Positions 8,237 through 17,331 of a stretch of DNA of 64,000 nt are shown here, piece after piece. The notes under the pieces are model-generated. The model had not been told where the DNA came from. It made no database searches and saw only the letters and a program-made list of their open reading frames with translations. Each line of letters opens with the position of its first letter. The stretch's first letter is position 1. The stretch covers positions 30,157-94,156 of the forward strand of contig JAPPBX010000095.1 of assembly GCA_026702755.1 (NCBI GenBank). The letters are read 5' to 3'. This stretch comes from Candidatus Poribacteria bacterium. Its GTDB lineage: Bacteria; Poribacteria; WGA-4E; WGA-3G. Position numbers and translations under genes: made by a program.

Positions 8237-9289
8237 ATGAAAATATTGGTCACAGGTGGTACGGGTCGTATCGGATCAAATCTCGTCAAAAGGCTGTTAG
8301 AAAAAGGACACGATATCCGCAGTTTTGTCTATCCGGGTGATGTCAATCGTGTTGGAAGATGGGATGGTGCTGAGCGTGTAGAGACTGTCCTCGGAGACCT
8401 GCGCGAATATGAGGATGTCAAGAAAGCCGTTGATGGGGTAGATGCCATCTATCATATCGCTGCAGCGTTTGGGGGTCCCTTTGATAACCGCCAGTACTTG
8501 GCAATCAACGGCATGGGAACGCTCAACATTTTAGAGTGTATCCGCGAGTTCAATCGGAATATCCATCGCCTTGTCTATGCCTGTACTGAGGCGATTTATT
8601 GGGAACTCACTGAAAAGGGTCGGTTTTTCGATAAACTGATTACCGAGGATATGGTCGCTAAATACCATCACATGCCCTATTTCCTTACCAAATGGATTGG
8701 CGAGGAGTTGTGCATGTCCTATCATCATCAATACGGTGTGCCTTCCACGGTTTTCCGGTTCACGACTGTCATTGAACCGAGCGAATTTCTCAACGAAGAC
8801 GATTTGCCAAAACAATTTGTCTTTAGTCCTATCTATAACCGATATAAGAATTATAAAGGCGACGATCCTGCCGAGTTAGAGACTGCAGAGACCGTCAAAC
8901 GCCTTTGGGATGGACAAGAAAAGTTTATACTCAAACGCAATCCTAACGGACGACCCTATAAAGAGCATTTCACCGATGTCCGGGATATTGTGCAGGGACT
9001 GGTTTTAGGGATCGAAAAGGATGCAGCGGTCGGCGAAGAATTCACACTCGGTGGAAACGGGGTCTTCAAACACGAAGAGGTCGCCCCATACCTATCCGAA
9101 CGCTACCATAAGGATTTTGTCGATGTGAAACTCCCGCAACCCCTCCACTTTGAATTTGATTTAAGCAAAATCAAAACGCTGTTGGACTATGAACCGCAAC
9201 ACGACTTGGCAAGTATCCTTGATGCCGCTGAAGCGATGCGTCGTGGTGAAGATATTGGCATCATCCCGACAGGCGTTCGATGGAATTAG
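8237..9289 (+). CDS. NAD-dependent epimerase/dehydratase (extended SDR)
   Basis: A 350-residue short-chain dehydrogenase of the extended type. T-G-G-T-G-R-I-G at residues 6-13 is the nucleotide-binding loop; Y-F-L-T-K near residue 150 is the catalytic Y-x-x-x-K pair. Family members act on nucleotide sugars or related carbonyl substrates; nothing here fixes the substrate. GGAG lies nine bases before the ATG, and a terminator upstream separates it from the preceding gene, so it must have its own promoter, although none is obvious in the short gap. It is followed by a 170-base spacer and an unrelated lipoprotein gene. Confidence 0.88.
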   Translation: MKILVTGGTGRIGSNLVKRLLEKGHDIRSFVYPGDVNRVGRWDGAERVETVLGDLREYEDVKKAVDGVDAIYHIAAAFGGPFDNRQYLAINGMGTLNILECIREFNRNIHRLVYACTEAIYWELTEKGRFFDKLITEDMVAKYHHMPYFLTKWIGEELCMSYHHQYGVPSTVFRFTTVIEPSEFLNEDDLPKQFVFSPIYNRYKNYKGDDPAELETAETVKRLWDGQEKFILKRNPNGRPYKEHFTDVRDIVQGLVLGIEKDAAVGEEFTLGGNGVFKHEEVAPYLSERYHKDFVDVKLPQPLHFEFDLSKIKTLLDYEPQHDLASILDAAEAMRRGEDIGIIPTGVRWN

Positions 9290-9356
9290 TATCCACTTTT
9301 TGACGATTCTTTTGTTCAATCTCCGACTTGTGCCCTCATGGTTTTGGCAATTTTCC

Positions 9357-9386
9357 TTGATGTCTTGTGAATGATTGGGTTAAAAT
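9357..9386 (+). promoter_or_regulatory. possible promoter for the DUF1549 gene
   Basis: TTGATG (9357-9362), an 18-base spacer and TAAAAT (9381-9386), about 77 bases before the GTG start at 9463. Confidence 0.45.
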
Positions 9387-9462
9387 TAAACTACCTACAC
9401 ATTGTGCTTTATTTGCATACCGGCCCAACCTAATTAAACACTAAATTGGGAGATTCGTTGTT

Positions 9463-11115
9463 GTGAAAACTTCTTTTGGAACGCCCATTTTTTACCCGCT
9501 TATCCTCCTTATTTTTTCCCTCTTGACGTTCGGTTGCACCAAAACTACGGTTACACCTACGCGACAAGTTTCATCAAGCACGAAGCACCTGGACCGGCAT
9601 ATCAATGCGGTGCTTAAAAGGGAAGGGATTCAACCCTCAAAGGTGTCCAAGGATACAGAGTTTTTGCGTCGCGTCCATCTTGATATGACTGGCAGAATTC
9701 CGATGCCCGAAGAGGTCTTGGATTTTCTCAAGGACGGTTCCTCAACCAAACGGCAGAAAAAAATTGAGGAGCTGTTAGCCAGTGAGGATTATCTTGATTA
9801 TTGGACCGAGTTATGGGTGAATTGGTTAATCGGTAGACGCGGGGATGGCGACAGTCAACGCCTCGGATTAAGACTTTGGGTCCGGGAGGCTTTGGCAAAA
9901 AATATGCCGTACAATCAGTTTGTTCAGGAACTCATCGCCGCCGATGGAGAATTACGGGACAACGGCGCGGGAAACTATATCTTGCGTTACGAGCGTTCGC
10001 CTGTCTCTCTGACTTCGCACGCCTCCCGACTCTTCTTAGGACTCCCTATGCAGTGTGCGGAATGCCATGATCATAAAACAGAAGTATGGAGCCAAGAGGA
10101 TTTCTTTCGCGTGGCTGCCTTCTTCACCGGCATTGAAAGTGAGCAGAAAGGATTCATCGAAAGTATGGATATGGTTGGTAATGAGAGAAGAATCGATAAT
10201 TTTCTTCTTACCAACAAACCCGAAGATTCAATCTGGGTGAGAGACCTTGAGAAGCATGTCCGCCCACACTTTTTGGATGGAACAGAATATCAGGGTTCAC
10301 GCCTCAAAAAGCGCGAAGCACTCGCACAATGGATGACCGATAAATCAAATCCGTATTTTAGTCAGGCACTCGTGAATCGGATTTGGAAACGCTTTCTGGG
10401 ACGTGCCTTTGTTGAACCTGTTGATGGGTTCGGAGAAGAAAACCAAGCCACGAATCCTGAACTCCTGAAGTGGCTCGCAAATGATTTCGTGATCCATGAC
10501 TACGATTTACAACACTTGATGCGGACAATCCTGAATTCAGAGACGTATCAACGTACATCGCAAACAAATAAAAGTAACGAGAATGACGAGCTCCATTACT
10601 CGCATGCCTACGTCAAACCCCTAACGGCTGAACAATTTTTCTATTCGCTCCTGCAAGCCACCGGTTTTGAAAGGCTACAACAGGTTAAAATGGAAGGTAT
10701 CAAGAAGCACGGGGGCGAAGACCGCAGGGGAATGCTACGCTCGCTTGAACAAAAGAAACGCGAACATCTCCAAAAGTTTCTTTTTCTCCTCGATAACGGC
10801 GAGATGGAAGAGATCGAAGCCTTCAACGGCACCGTGCCACAGGCACTCATGATGATTAACGGGGATATGGTGAATGATAGCGCGAGTCATGAAGAACACG
10901 GCAGCTTCATAAATTACGTACTTGAAAAATGGCGCGAACCCGCAGACCGATTGGAGTATATCTATCTCAACGTCCTCTCTCGATTGCCAACGACCAAAGA
11001 GAAAACCTATTTCCAACGCTATATGGAACGAAGCCTCTATCGTAACAAAGACTTGGCTTATGAGGATCTCTATTGGGTCTTGCTCAATTCAGCCGAATTT
11101 TCGCTCAACCATTAG
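9463..11115 (+). CDS. DUF1549/DUF1553 (PSCyt2/PSD1-type) lipoprotein
   Basis: A 550-residue protein beginning with GTG, with GGGAG upstream. The signal ends in L-T-F-G-C, a lipobox, so it is predicted to be lipid-anchored outside the inner membrane. Residues ~45-250 form the DUF1549 domain, with F-L-R-R-V-H-L-D-M-T-G-R-I-P and a C-A-E-C-H-D-H motif of the c-heme type. The rest is DUF1553, with S-Q-A-L-V-N-R-I-W-K-R-F-L-G-R. Such proteins are abundant in Planctomycetes and are thought to be extracytoplasmic redox proteins in polymer degradation, but the function is unproven. This copy lacks the PSCyt1 domain often fused in front. The next gene, 57 bases downstream, encodes a secreted protein that may be co-transcribed. 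Confidence 0.88.
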   Translation: MKTSFGTPIFYPLILLIFSLLTFGCTKTTVTPTRQVSSSTKHLDRHINAVLKREGIQPSKVSKDTEFLRRVHLDMTGRIPMPEEVLDFLKDGSSTKRQKKIEELLASEDYLDYWTELWVNWLIGRRGDGDSQRLGLRLWVREALAKNMPYNQFVQELIAADGELRDNGAGNYILRYERSPVSLTSHASRLFLGLPMQCAECHDHKTEVWSQEDFFRVAAFFTGIESEQKGFIESMDMVGNERRIDNFLLTNKPEDSIWVRDLEKHVRPHFLDGTEYQGSRLKKREALAQWMTDKSNPYFSQALVNRIWKRFLGRAFVEPVDGFGEENQATNPELLKWLANDFVIHDYDLQHLMRTILNSETYQRTSQTNKSNENDELHYSHAYVKPLTAEQFFYSLLQATGFERLQQVKMEGIKKHGGEDRRGMLRSLEQKKREHLQKFLFLLDNGEMEEIEAFNGTVPQALMMINGDMVNDSASHEEHGSFINYVLEKWREPADRLEYIYLNVLSRLPTTKEKTYFQRYMERSLYRNKDLAYEDLYWVLLNSAEFSLNH

Positions 11116-11172
11116 TTTGCACAGCCTAACACGCTATGCTACACGAAATACAAGTTATAGGAGAATACTATC

Positions 11173-11895
11173 ATGAACAGACGTAATGTGTTCATTACTG
11201 TTTGTACAATCACACTTGGCATTGCCGCGCTGGCGATGTCGCAAACCTATTTTGAGGATAATTTCGATGATCCGAAAGAATCCGAAAAGAAATGGGTGCC
11301 CCTTTTTGGAGAATGGGAATTAAAAGCTGATGAATACCATCAGCTCCAAAATACACCGAACTGTATGAGTGTCGTCGCTGACGAATTTTGGGATGACAAG
11401 TGGAATGATTACACTTTCGAGGTGAGAGGCAGCAAAATTAGTGGTGCCGAAGGTTTCCTGATTATGTTCCGGTGCCAAGGCTTAATGCAACCCCGTGGTC
11501 AAGCACTCGAAGACCATCCACCACGTATGGAGAAACTTAAACCCTCGTTGGAGTACTGGTGGAACCTCGGTGGTTGGGGAAACACACGCTCACAGGTTGA
11601 ATCGTGGGGCGGTAAAGGTGGTGCTAATAGCAATCACACTATCGATGAAAAAGATTGGTATAACATCAAGATTATCAATGAACCCGGTAGTTACACGCTC
11701 TTCCTCAATGATGAAGAGGTCGCGAAGGTGGACGATGACACCGAAAACGGTGTTGGGAGAGTCGGTTTAGCGACGTGGAGCACGGTTGCAAAGTATGACG
11801 ATGTCGTTGTCTACGGACCTGATGGTCCCTCGTTACCGGTTGATGCGAGGAGTAAACTCGCGACGACTTGGGCACATCTCAAATCCGTAAAATAG
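11173..11895 (+). CDS. secreted DUF1080/LamG-like protein with a KLAxxW C-terminus
   Basis: A 240-residue protein with a signal peptide ending near residue 18-20 (A-L-A-M-S-Q). T-Y-F-E-D-N-F-D-D begins a domain that looks like the DUF1080/3-keto-disaccharide hydrolase or LamG sandwich: E-S-W-G-G-K-G-G, W-Y-N-I-K-I-I-N-E, then G-R-V-G-L-A-T-W-S-T-V-A-K-Y-D-D-V-V-V-Y. Catalytic identity cannot be assigned. The C-terminus V-D-A-R-S-K-L-A-T-T-W-A-H-L-K matches the end of the protein at 7264-8118. AGGAG precedes the ATG. It follows the DUF1549 lipoprotein and may share its transcript. Confidence 0.75.
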   Translation: MNRRNVFITVCTITLGIAALAMSQTYFEDNFDDPKESEKKWVPLFGEWELKADEYHQLQNTPNCMSVVADEFWDDKWNDYTFEVRGSKISGAEGFLIMFRCQGLMQPRGQALEDHPPRMEKLKPSLEYWWNLGGWGNTRSQVESWGGKGGANSNHTIDEKDWYNIKIINEPGSYTLFLNDEEVAKVDDDTENGVGRVGLATWSTVAKYDDVVVYGPDGPSLPVDARSKLATTWAHLKSVK

Positions 11896-11967
11896 ACTTT
11901 GAAACTGTTAATAACTTGTCGCGCAAGGTCTTACCGCCTCGCGCTACCTTTATGCAAAAAATTTCAA

Positions 11968-13137
11968 ATGCACAACTACTTTTTACCCCCGCGAATTGAA
12001 TTTGGCGATGGAACTATCCAAAACTTAGGTGAACATGTCAAAGCCTTTGATGGCAAAAAGCCACTCTTGGTGAGCGATGCTGGTGTTATCAACGCCGGTA
12101 TTCTTGCGAAAGCGATAGAGGCGTTGGACGCAGTTAGTTTATCGCACACCACATATTCAGATATTGAACCGAATCCGACGGACATCAGTATCACAGACGG
12201 TGTGGAAGCCTACAAAGCCGAAGCGTGTGATGTCGTTATTGCTGTGGGTGGCGGGAGCGTGATGGATGCCGCCAAAGCCATACGTCTTTTGACAACTCAT
12301 GAACCGCCTTTGGAACCATATTACGCTGATGTCGGTGGACTCGAACGCATTCGTGACAATATGCCGCCATTGATATGTGTCCCGACAACGGCTGGCACCG
12401 GTAGTGAAGTCTCACAGGGTTCGATCATTACGGATACATCTTTAAACACGACCGACCGATGGCGCAAGCGGGCACTCGTTACGCCGTTCAACATGTCAAA
12501 CATAGCACTTCTGGATCCGGGGATAACACTCGGTATGCCGCCTGCCCTTACTGCTGCTACAGGTATGGATGCTATTACGCACGGTATTGAGGCGTACGTC
12601 GCGACGAAGTATCACCCTATCGCTGAGGGGGTTGCACTGCAGGCACTCAGAATGTTGAGTGCGAATATCCAAAAGGTCTACCACGACGGTAGTGATGTAA
12701 CAGCGCGCGGCGAGATGCTCTTAGGCTCCTGTATGGCGGCGTTTTCGTTCCAGAAAGGACTCGGCGCGGTTCATTCTCTGGCGCATCAACTCTCTACAGA
12801 TGCCCCTATCCCGCACGGCGTAGCGAACGCGATTCTCCTTCCGCCTGTTATGGAATTCAACTTTTCTCATGCGAGAGAGAAATACGCCGAGGTTGCTCGT
12901 GCTTTAGGGATAGATACGAGTGACATGGATATAGATGAAGCGGGGCATGCTGCCATTGAGAAAATCAAAGCATACAATATAGAACTGAATATGCCCACCG
13001 GTCTCGGAGCTGCTGGTTTAGACCGAGAAAAAATTCCGAAACTCGGAGCAGATGCAATGCTTGATCACTGCCACAAATTCAATCCGAGAGAGTGTACGGA
13101 AGAAGATATGGTCGCGCTGTTTGAAGCAGCGTTTTAG
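11968..13137 (+). CDS. iron-containing alcohol dehydrogenase
   Basis: A 389-residue type III (iron-dependent) alcohol dehydrogenase. The NAD-binding G-G-G-S-V-M-D-A-A-K-A motif is at about residue 95. P-T-T-A-G-T-G-S-E-V and the metal-site helices T-G-M-D-A-I-T-H-G-I-E-A-Y and G-A-V-H-S-L-A-H-Q-L are present with their histidines. The frame is open from 11899, but the ATG at 11968 matches the usual N-terminus (F-L-P-P-R-I-E-F-G-D-G); no strong ribosome site is visible at either. It ends within the last codon of the convergent gene on the other strand (four-base overlap). Substrate unknown; possibly a short-chain alcohol or a phosphonate-type aldehyde. Confidence 0.88.
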   Translation: MHNYFLPPRIEFGDGTIQNLGEHVKAFDGKKPLLVSDAGVINAGILAKAIEALDAVSLSHTTYSDIEPNPTDISITDGVEAYKAEACDVVIAVGGGSVMDAAKAIRLLTTHEPPLEPYYADVGGLERIRDNMPPLICVPTTAGTGSEVSQGSIITDTSLNTTDRWRKRALVTPFNMSNIALLDPGITLGMPPALTAATGMDAITHGIEAYVATKYHPIAEGVALQALRMLSANIQKVYHDGSDVTARGEMLLGSCMAAFSFQKGLGAVHSLAHQLSTDAPIPHGVANAILLPPVMEFNFSHAREKYAEVARALGIDTSDMDIDEAGHAAIEKIKAYNIELNMPTGLGAAGLDREKIPKLGADAMLDHCHKFNPRECTEEDMVALFEAAF

Positions 13138-15419
13138 CGGAGGTCAACGGGCACAATCCACCCCTTCGTCAGGGCAGGTTTATACGCATTATCGCGCAAA
13201 TAATCCGACGTTTGCCACAGGCAAAGATGTTTACCGTCAGGCATCCAGACGACAGATGTTAGTTTCATTGGCGTGCGAGCGATAGGGAATTTCTTACCGC
13301 TGTCAAGATCGTAGACCCATACCTTCCAACGGATGCCTACGCAGTCCTCACGTTCCAGATATGCCAGTCGTTTACCTGTCGGGGACCACGATGGGGACGT
13401 ATGTTTCAGAATCTGACTCTGCGTCAAAGTTGACACCGTTTCTGACAGGTGCAGCTGCTTGTCGACCAGCTGACCGGGACGGTTACCACCGGACAAGACA
13501 TAAGCCAGCTGCGTTCCATCTGCTGACCAGTTCAGTTGATGTACCTGTTGATGCTGCGTCTGAATCTCTTTTATCCGTTGACCCTCTATATCCTGGATAC
13601 GAACACCGATGTATTTTGAGTTGTTCACGCCAAAGGCGACGCGGGTGCCATCAGGTGCCCAAGATGGTGCAGATAGATAGGTATAAGAACGCTGCGGACG
13701 TTCAATTGGAACACGAGCAATAGCCCCTAACCCACTGCCATCGCTGTTGATTCGATAGACAACATCTAATCCCCCAGTTAGAGAGAAGTCGCGTCTTCTG
13801 AACACCAAACGGTTGGACGTGGGTGAAAAGGCGGGTCCATCTCCACGAGCCAATTGTCTAATCCGTCCAAACTTCCAATCCACTGTATAGATATATCGCT
13901 CACCCGCTTCGTCAACCTCAAACGCCAAAAGCCTACTGTCAAGCGACCAAGAAATGTATGGATTGTAAAACTGTCCAGTATAGAGTTTTCGTACTCGCTC
14001 TCCTTTCCGATCCATAATCCACAATTCATTCGCACGCCAATACCGACTGCCAAGGTCTCCTCTTTTCAAAAATGCAATAAACTCCCCATCGGGACTCCAA
14101 CGTGGGAATTCCGCACCTTCAATCAATTGCACCCTATACGGAGCCACAGTTGATTGATCTTCGCTGCGACAGAAATCGGTATTGAACATGATGCCGTCTG
14201 TCTCTTCAAACTCCCCGAAGGCGAATTTGTTCATCCATCCGCGAACACCGTTCGGGAGCTCAATCTCATACCATCCATCCGAAACTTGCACGATAGGTAG
14301 GTGCACCGCATCGTTGAGTTCTAACAATACAGAAGACCCTTCGCTCGCAGGATTTGTAACCCCGCCTTTTCTGGTGTAAACAGGGGCAGCGTCGTGCGTT
14401 ACAACACCGTGCCGTCGCGTATCTGTTGTGCGATTCCCGCTGGCGAGGTTTGCAACCTCGTCCCCTCTGCTGGCGAGGTTTGTAACCTCGCTTGCGTTTG
14501 TAAACGCATAAACGTTACCATCGCCAGATGCAGCGTAGAGGATGCCATCAGAGATAGCAGGCGCAGCACTTACAAAGCCGCCGAGTTGATATGCCCAAGT
14601 TTCGGCTTTAGATGCTTCGTCGAACGCGTGAAGCTGCCCGTCGCGTGCCCCGATATAGACGATCCCATTTGCCGTTACAGGATAACTCTCACTCCCATCT
14701 GTGTAACCTCGCCACAGATTCGCATTGTGTTCCGGAAAGATAGGGCGGAACACGCCTTTTGCACACCCATATTCAATACCTTGAATGTGGACTGTCCGTT
14801 CACGCATTGCTTCAAGTTCACCTGTCCTCGCGTTTAACAGATAGATTTTTGACCGGAATGCGCCGACATAAACTTTATTGTCAGAAACGACCGGTGGTGC
14901 CTCCATCCAGCTTTTTGTCTTGAATTCCCATAGTTTTTCGCCTGTTTTCGTATCCAATGCGTAAACTTTGTTATTCCGGGCATTGAAATAAACCTGATTC
15001 CCCAAGACCGTCGCAGAATAGCGGATAGCATCCCCCGCATCAAAAACCCATTTAACACCCCACTGCTTTGCATCAAGCGCGTACAATTTGCCGTCAGTTG
15101 AGCCGATATATAGGATACCATTTGCAGTCACAGGGGAAGCATGGAGGGGGCCACCCGTCTTGAATTTCCAAAGCAATTTCAACGGTGGTGTGAGGTTTTT
15201 ATCAGGGCTGATCCCCGAAAAACCTAAATCGTGCATGAACGTATGCCAATCTTCAGCACGTGGAGGAGGGGTAACAAGTTCCGTAGCTTCAGAGGCGGAT
15301 TCTTGTTGCGTTTCGGATTGACGGGTCTGATTCGTTTGCTGTGAATCACATCCCCACACAAGCAGAAACATGAACACAATTAGGTATTTTCTGTTCCGCA
15401 ATCGTCTGACAATATACAC
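13134..15419 (-). CDS. PQQ-like propeller / SH3 / TolB-like propeller lipoprotein
   Basis: A 761-residue protein with a GTG start behind GAGAGG. The signal ends in L-V-W-G-C, a lipobox, so it is predicted to be an envelope lipoprotein. Residues ~50-310 carry PQQ-type blades (G-I-L-Y-I-G-S-T-D-G-K-L-Y-A-L-D). A linker rich in V-T-N-L-A-S follows, then an SH3-like segment (W-Y-E-I-E-L-P-N-G-V-R-G-W), then TolB/PD40 blades (F-P-R-W-S-P-D-G-E, S-P-S-W-S-P-T-G-K-R-L-A-Y). The protein probably binds a ligand or acts as a scaffold; no catalytic role is visible. The linker is made from palindromic DNA repeats in frame (see 14344-14490). It converges on the iron alcohol dehydrogenase. Confidence 0.8.
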   Translation of the reverse strand: MYIVRRLRNRKYLIVFMFLLVWGCDSQQTNQTRQSETQQESASEATELVTPPPRAEDWHTFMHDLGFSGISPDKNLTPPLKLLWKFKTGGPLHASPVTANGILYIGSTDGKLYALDAKQWGVKWVFDAGDAIRYSATVLGNQVYFNARNNKVYALDTKTGEKLWEFKTKSWMEAPPVVSDNKVYVGAFRSKIYLLNARTGELEAMRERTVHIQGIEYGCAKGVFRPIFPEHNANLWRGYTDGSESYPVTANGIVYIGARDGQLHAFDEASKAETWAYQLGGFVSAAPAISDGILYAASGDGNVYAFTNASEVTNLASRGDEVANLASGNRTTDTRRHGVVTHDAAPVYTRKGGVTNPASEGSSVLLELNDAVHLPIVQVSDGWYEIELPNGVRGWMNKFAFGEFEETDGIMFNTDFCRSEDQSTVAPYRVQLIEGAEFPRWSPDGEFIAFLKRGDLGSRYWRANELWIMDRKGERVRKLYTGQFYNPYISWSLDSRLLAFEVDEAGERYIYTVDWKFGRIRQLARGDGPAFSPTSNRLVFRRRDFSLTGGLDVVYRINSDGSGLGAIARVPIERPQRSYTYLSAPSWAPDGTRVAFGVNNSKYIGVRIQDIEGQRIKEIQTQHQQVHQLNWSADGTQLAYVLSGGNRPGQLVDKQLHLSETVSTLTQSQILKHTSPSWSPTGKRLAYLEREDCVGIRWKVWVYDLDSGKKFPIARTPMKLTSVVWMPDGKHLCLWQTSDYLRDNAYKPALTKGWIVPVDLR
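14344..14490. repeat. palindromic repeats inside coding sequence
   Basis: Two near-identical 22-base units at 14439-14460 and 14469-14490 (period 30) contain CGAGGTT-TGC/TGT-AACCTCG palindromes. A decayed third copy is at 14344-14364. On the coding (minus) strand they read E-V-T-N-L-A-S, E-V-A-N-L-A-S and G-V-T-N-P-A-S, keeping the frame open. A related palindrome lies at 63902-63914. Confidence 0.8.
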
Positions 15420-15457
15420 GAATAGATGCCTCTCTGTACAAAATTCTAATGCCTATC

Positions 15458-15486
15458 AGTTTAGCACGATTCCCAATATAACACAA
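15458..15486 (-). promoter_or_regulatory. probable promoter of the propeller lipoprotein gene
   Basis: On the minus strand TTGTGT (15481-15486) is followed by 17 bases and TAAACT (15458-15463), about 40 bases before the GTG start. Confidence 0.5.
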
Positions 15487-15818
15487 CTGAAATATTAGCA
15501 ACTTTTTTCTTGAAAGCCTCGCGAGAAGATGTTAAAATAGAGAAAAAAGAGGAGACATTAAAAATGAGACACAGGGACTTTGCACAATAGATTATCTTCA
15601 TTCAGTTTTCGTTTCTATCCTTCCACGTCTCTATCCTTCAGATTGGTTGCGTCGTAACGGCGTGTCCCCATTTTCAGAGGCATTCAATTGTCGAATCATC
15701 TGTATCGCGGCTGACACAGACGACACAGATTTTTAGCTATTCGTTATCCGAAACCGATTCGGGGTCTGGTGGTTTTTCCAGAGAATTGAATGACTCTGTC
15801 CCGACTCTTAGAAAAATT
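15487..15818. other. intergenic region between divergent genes
   Basis: These ~330 bases hold no supported gene. An AAAAGAGGAGACATTAAAA ribosome-site-like stretch precedes ATG at 15564, but that frame stops after eight codons, so it may be the remnant of a leader. No known riboswitch motif was recognised upstream of glyA. Confidence 0.4.
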
Positions 15819-15847
15819 TGAATTTGTAGCGAATTTGTGTTAAAATT
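15819..15847 (+). promoter_or_regulatory. promoter for glyA
   Basis: TTGAAT (15819-15824), a 17-base spacer and TAAAAT (15842-15847), 66 bases before the glyA ATG. Confidence 0.6.
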
Positions 15848-15913
15848 TAACCTCTACAAATACAACGCTATCTCGTATTTTAATTACAATTTAATTACAA
15901 GCGGTGAACGGAA

Positions 15914-17176
15914 ATGAACACATTGGAATCCAAATTAGGTGAAGTCGACCCACAGATTGTTGAAATCACCGCCAAAGATTTAAAACGTCAGCAAGATTCT
16001 CTCATGCTAATCCCTTCCGAAAATTATGCCAGCCGTGCTGTTATGGAGGCGCAAAGCAGCATTCTCGCCAACAAATACGCCGAGGGTTATCCCGGTGAAC
16101 GCTACTATAACGGATGTCAGTTTATGGACGATGTTGAATCCCTCGCGATTGAACGCGCGAAGGAACTCTTTGGCGTTGATCACGTCAATGTCCAACCGCA
16201 CGCTGGCAGCCAAGCGAATATGGCGGTCTACCACGCGCTGCTCGAACCGGGGGACACGATCCTCGGTATGTCTCTCAGTCAAGGTGGACATCTCACGCAT
16301 GGTGCAGGTGTTAACTTCTCAGGAAACTATTATAACATTGCTGCTTATGGTGTAGATGCTGAAACTGAACGGATCGACATGGAAGAGATCACGCGTCTTG
16401 CTAAGGAGCATCGTCCCAAACTTATCGTTGTTGGTGCGACAGCCTATCCTCGACACTTTGATTTTGCCGCATGGCGACAGGTTGCTGATTCCGTGGGTGC
16501 CTACTTACTTGCAGATATAGCGCATATTGCGGGACTTATTGCTGGTGGTGCGCATCCGGATCCTGCTCCATACAGCGATGTGATCACTACAACAACACAC
16601 AAGACCTTACGCGGTCCCCGCGGTGCCATGATTATGTGTAAAGCCGAGCATGCGGATAAGATTGATCGCGCGGTGTTTCCGGGTTTACAGGGTGGCCCTT
16701 TTCTCCATACAATCGCTGCGAGAGCCGTTGCCTTCAAGGAAGCGAGTGAACCCGCTTTCAAAACATATCAGGCACAGATTGTGAAAAATGCTAAAGCACT
16801 CGCTGCGAGGTTAATTGAAAATGGATTCCGATTGGTGAGCGGTGGAACCGACAATCACTTGATGCTGATAGATCTCACCTCCAAGTATGAGAAACTCAGT
16901 GGAAGACAAGCCGCCGATCATTTGGAAGATGCCGGAATTATTGTGAATAAAAACACGATTCCTTTCGACAAAAGGAAACCGAGGACAACAAGCGGGCTAC
17001 GCCTCGGTACACCGATGATCACGACACGCGGGATGAAAGAGGATGAGATGGTCCAGGTTGCGGATTTCATCGCGGAGACGCTTGAAAACAGGCAGAAATC
17101 CTCTATCAAAAAGCAAATCCGAGAGAAGGTCAAAGAACTCTGCACACAATTTCCGATTTATAAATATTTAGAGTAG
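15914..17176 (+). CDS. glyA: serine hydroxymethyltransferase
   Basis: A 420-residue cytoplasmic PLP enzyme of full length. It converts serine and tetrahydrofolate to glycine and 5,10-methylene-tetrahydrofolate. Diagnostic blocks are E-N-Y-A-S-R-A-V-M near residue 40, [11 protein letters not shown], and [13 protein letters not shown] with the PLP lysine near residue 230. The ATG is preceded by a weak CGGTGAACGGAA. A sigma-70-type promoter lies 66 bases upstream. The next gene on the same strand is folC, also a folate enzyme, separated by a repeat element of about 155 bases; a shared transcript and a one-carbon unit are plausible. Confidence 0.97.
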   Translation: MNTLESKLGEVDPQIVEITAKDLKRQQDSLMLIPSENYASRAVMEAQSSILANKYAEGYPGERYYNGCQFMDDVESLAIERAKELFGVDHVNVQPHAGSQANMAVYHALLEPGDTILGMSLSQGGHLTHGAGVNFSGNYYNIAAYGVDAETERIDMEEITRLAKEHRPKLIVVGATAYPRHFDFAAWRQVADSVGAYLLADIAHIAGLIAGGAHPDPAPYSDVITTTTHKTLRGPRGAMIMCKAEHADKIDRAVFPGLQGGPFLHTIAARAVAFKEASEPAFKTYQAQIVKNAKALAARLIENGFRLVSGGTDNHLMLIDLTSKYEKLSGRQAADHLEDAGIIVNKNTIPFDKRKPRTTSGLRLGTPMITTRGMKEDEMVQVADFIAETLENRQKSSIKKQIREKVKELCTQFPIYKYLE

Positions 17177-17331
17177 TTATCGGTGATCAGTTTTCAGTCA
17201 TCAGACCGCTTCGCTTTCAGTTTTCAGTTAAGGGAGTTGGTGTAGCATCTACAATGAACTGGACTGCCACAAGTAATTAACCGACAACTGATAACTGAAA
17301 GGTTTTTCGCAGAAAAACCGAACTGACAACT
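17176..17331. repeat. CAGTTATCAGT-type repeat with an internal hairpin
   Basis: Fills the whole glyA-folC gap. Left part has TTATCGGTGATCAGTTTTCAG; right part has ACAACTGATAACTGAAA. A perfect hairpin GGTTTTTCGCAGAAAAACC lies at 17301-17319 and GAACTGACAACT then runs into the folC ATG, leaving no normal ribosome site. Confidence 0.75.

Noticed and set aside
15487..15913. A possible glycine riboswitch before glyA
   Set aside because: The conserved glycine aptamer core was looked for and not found. Only a promoter is supported.
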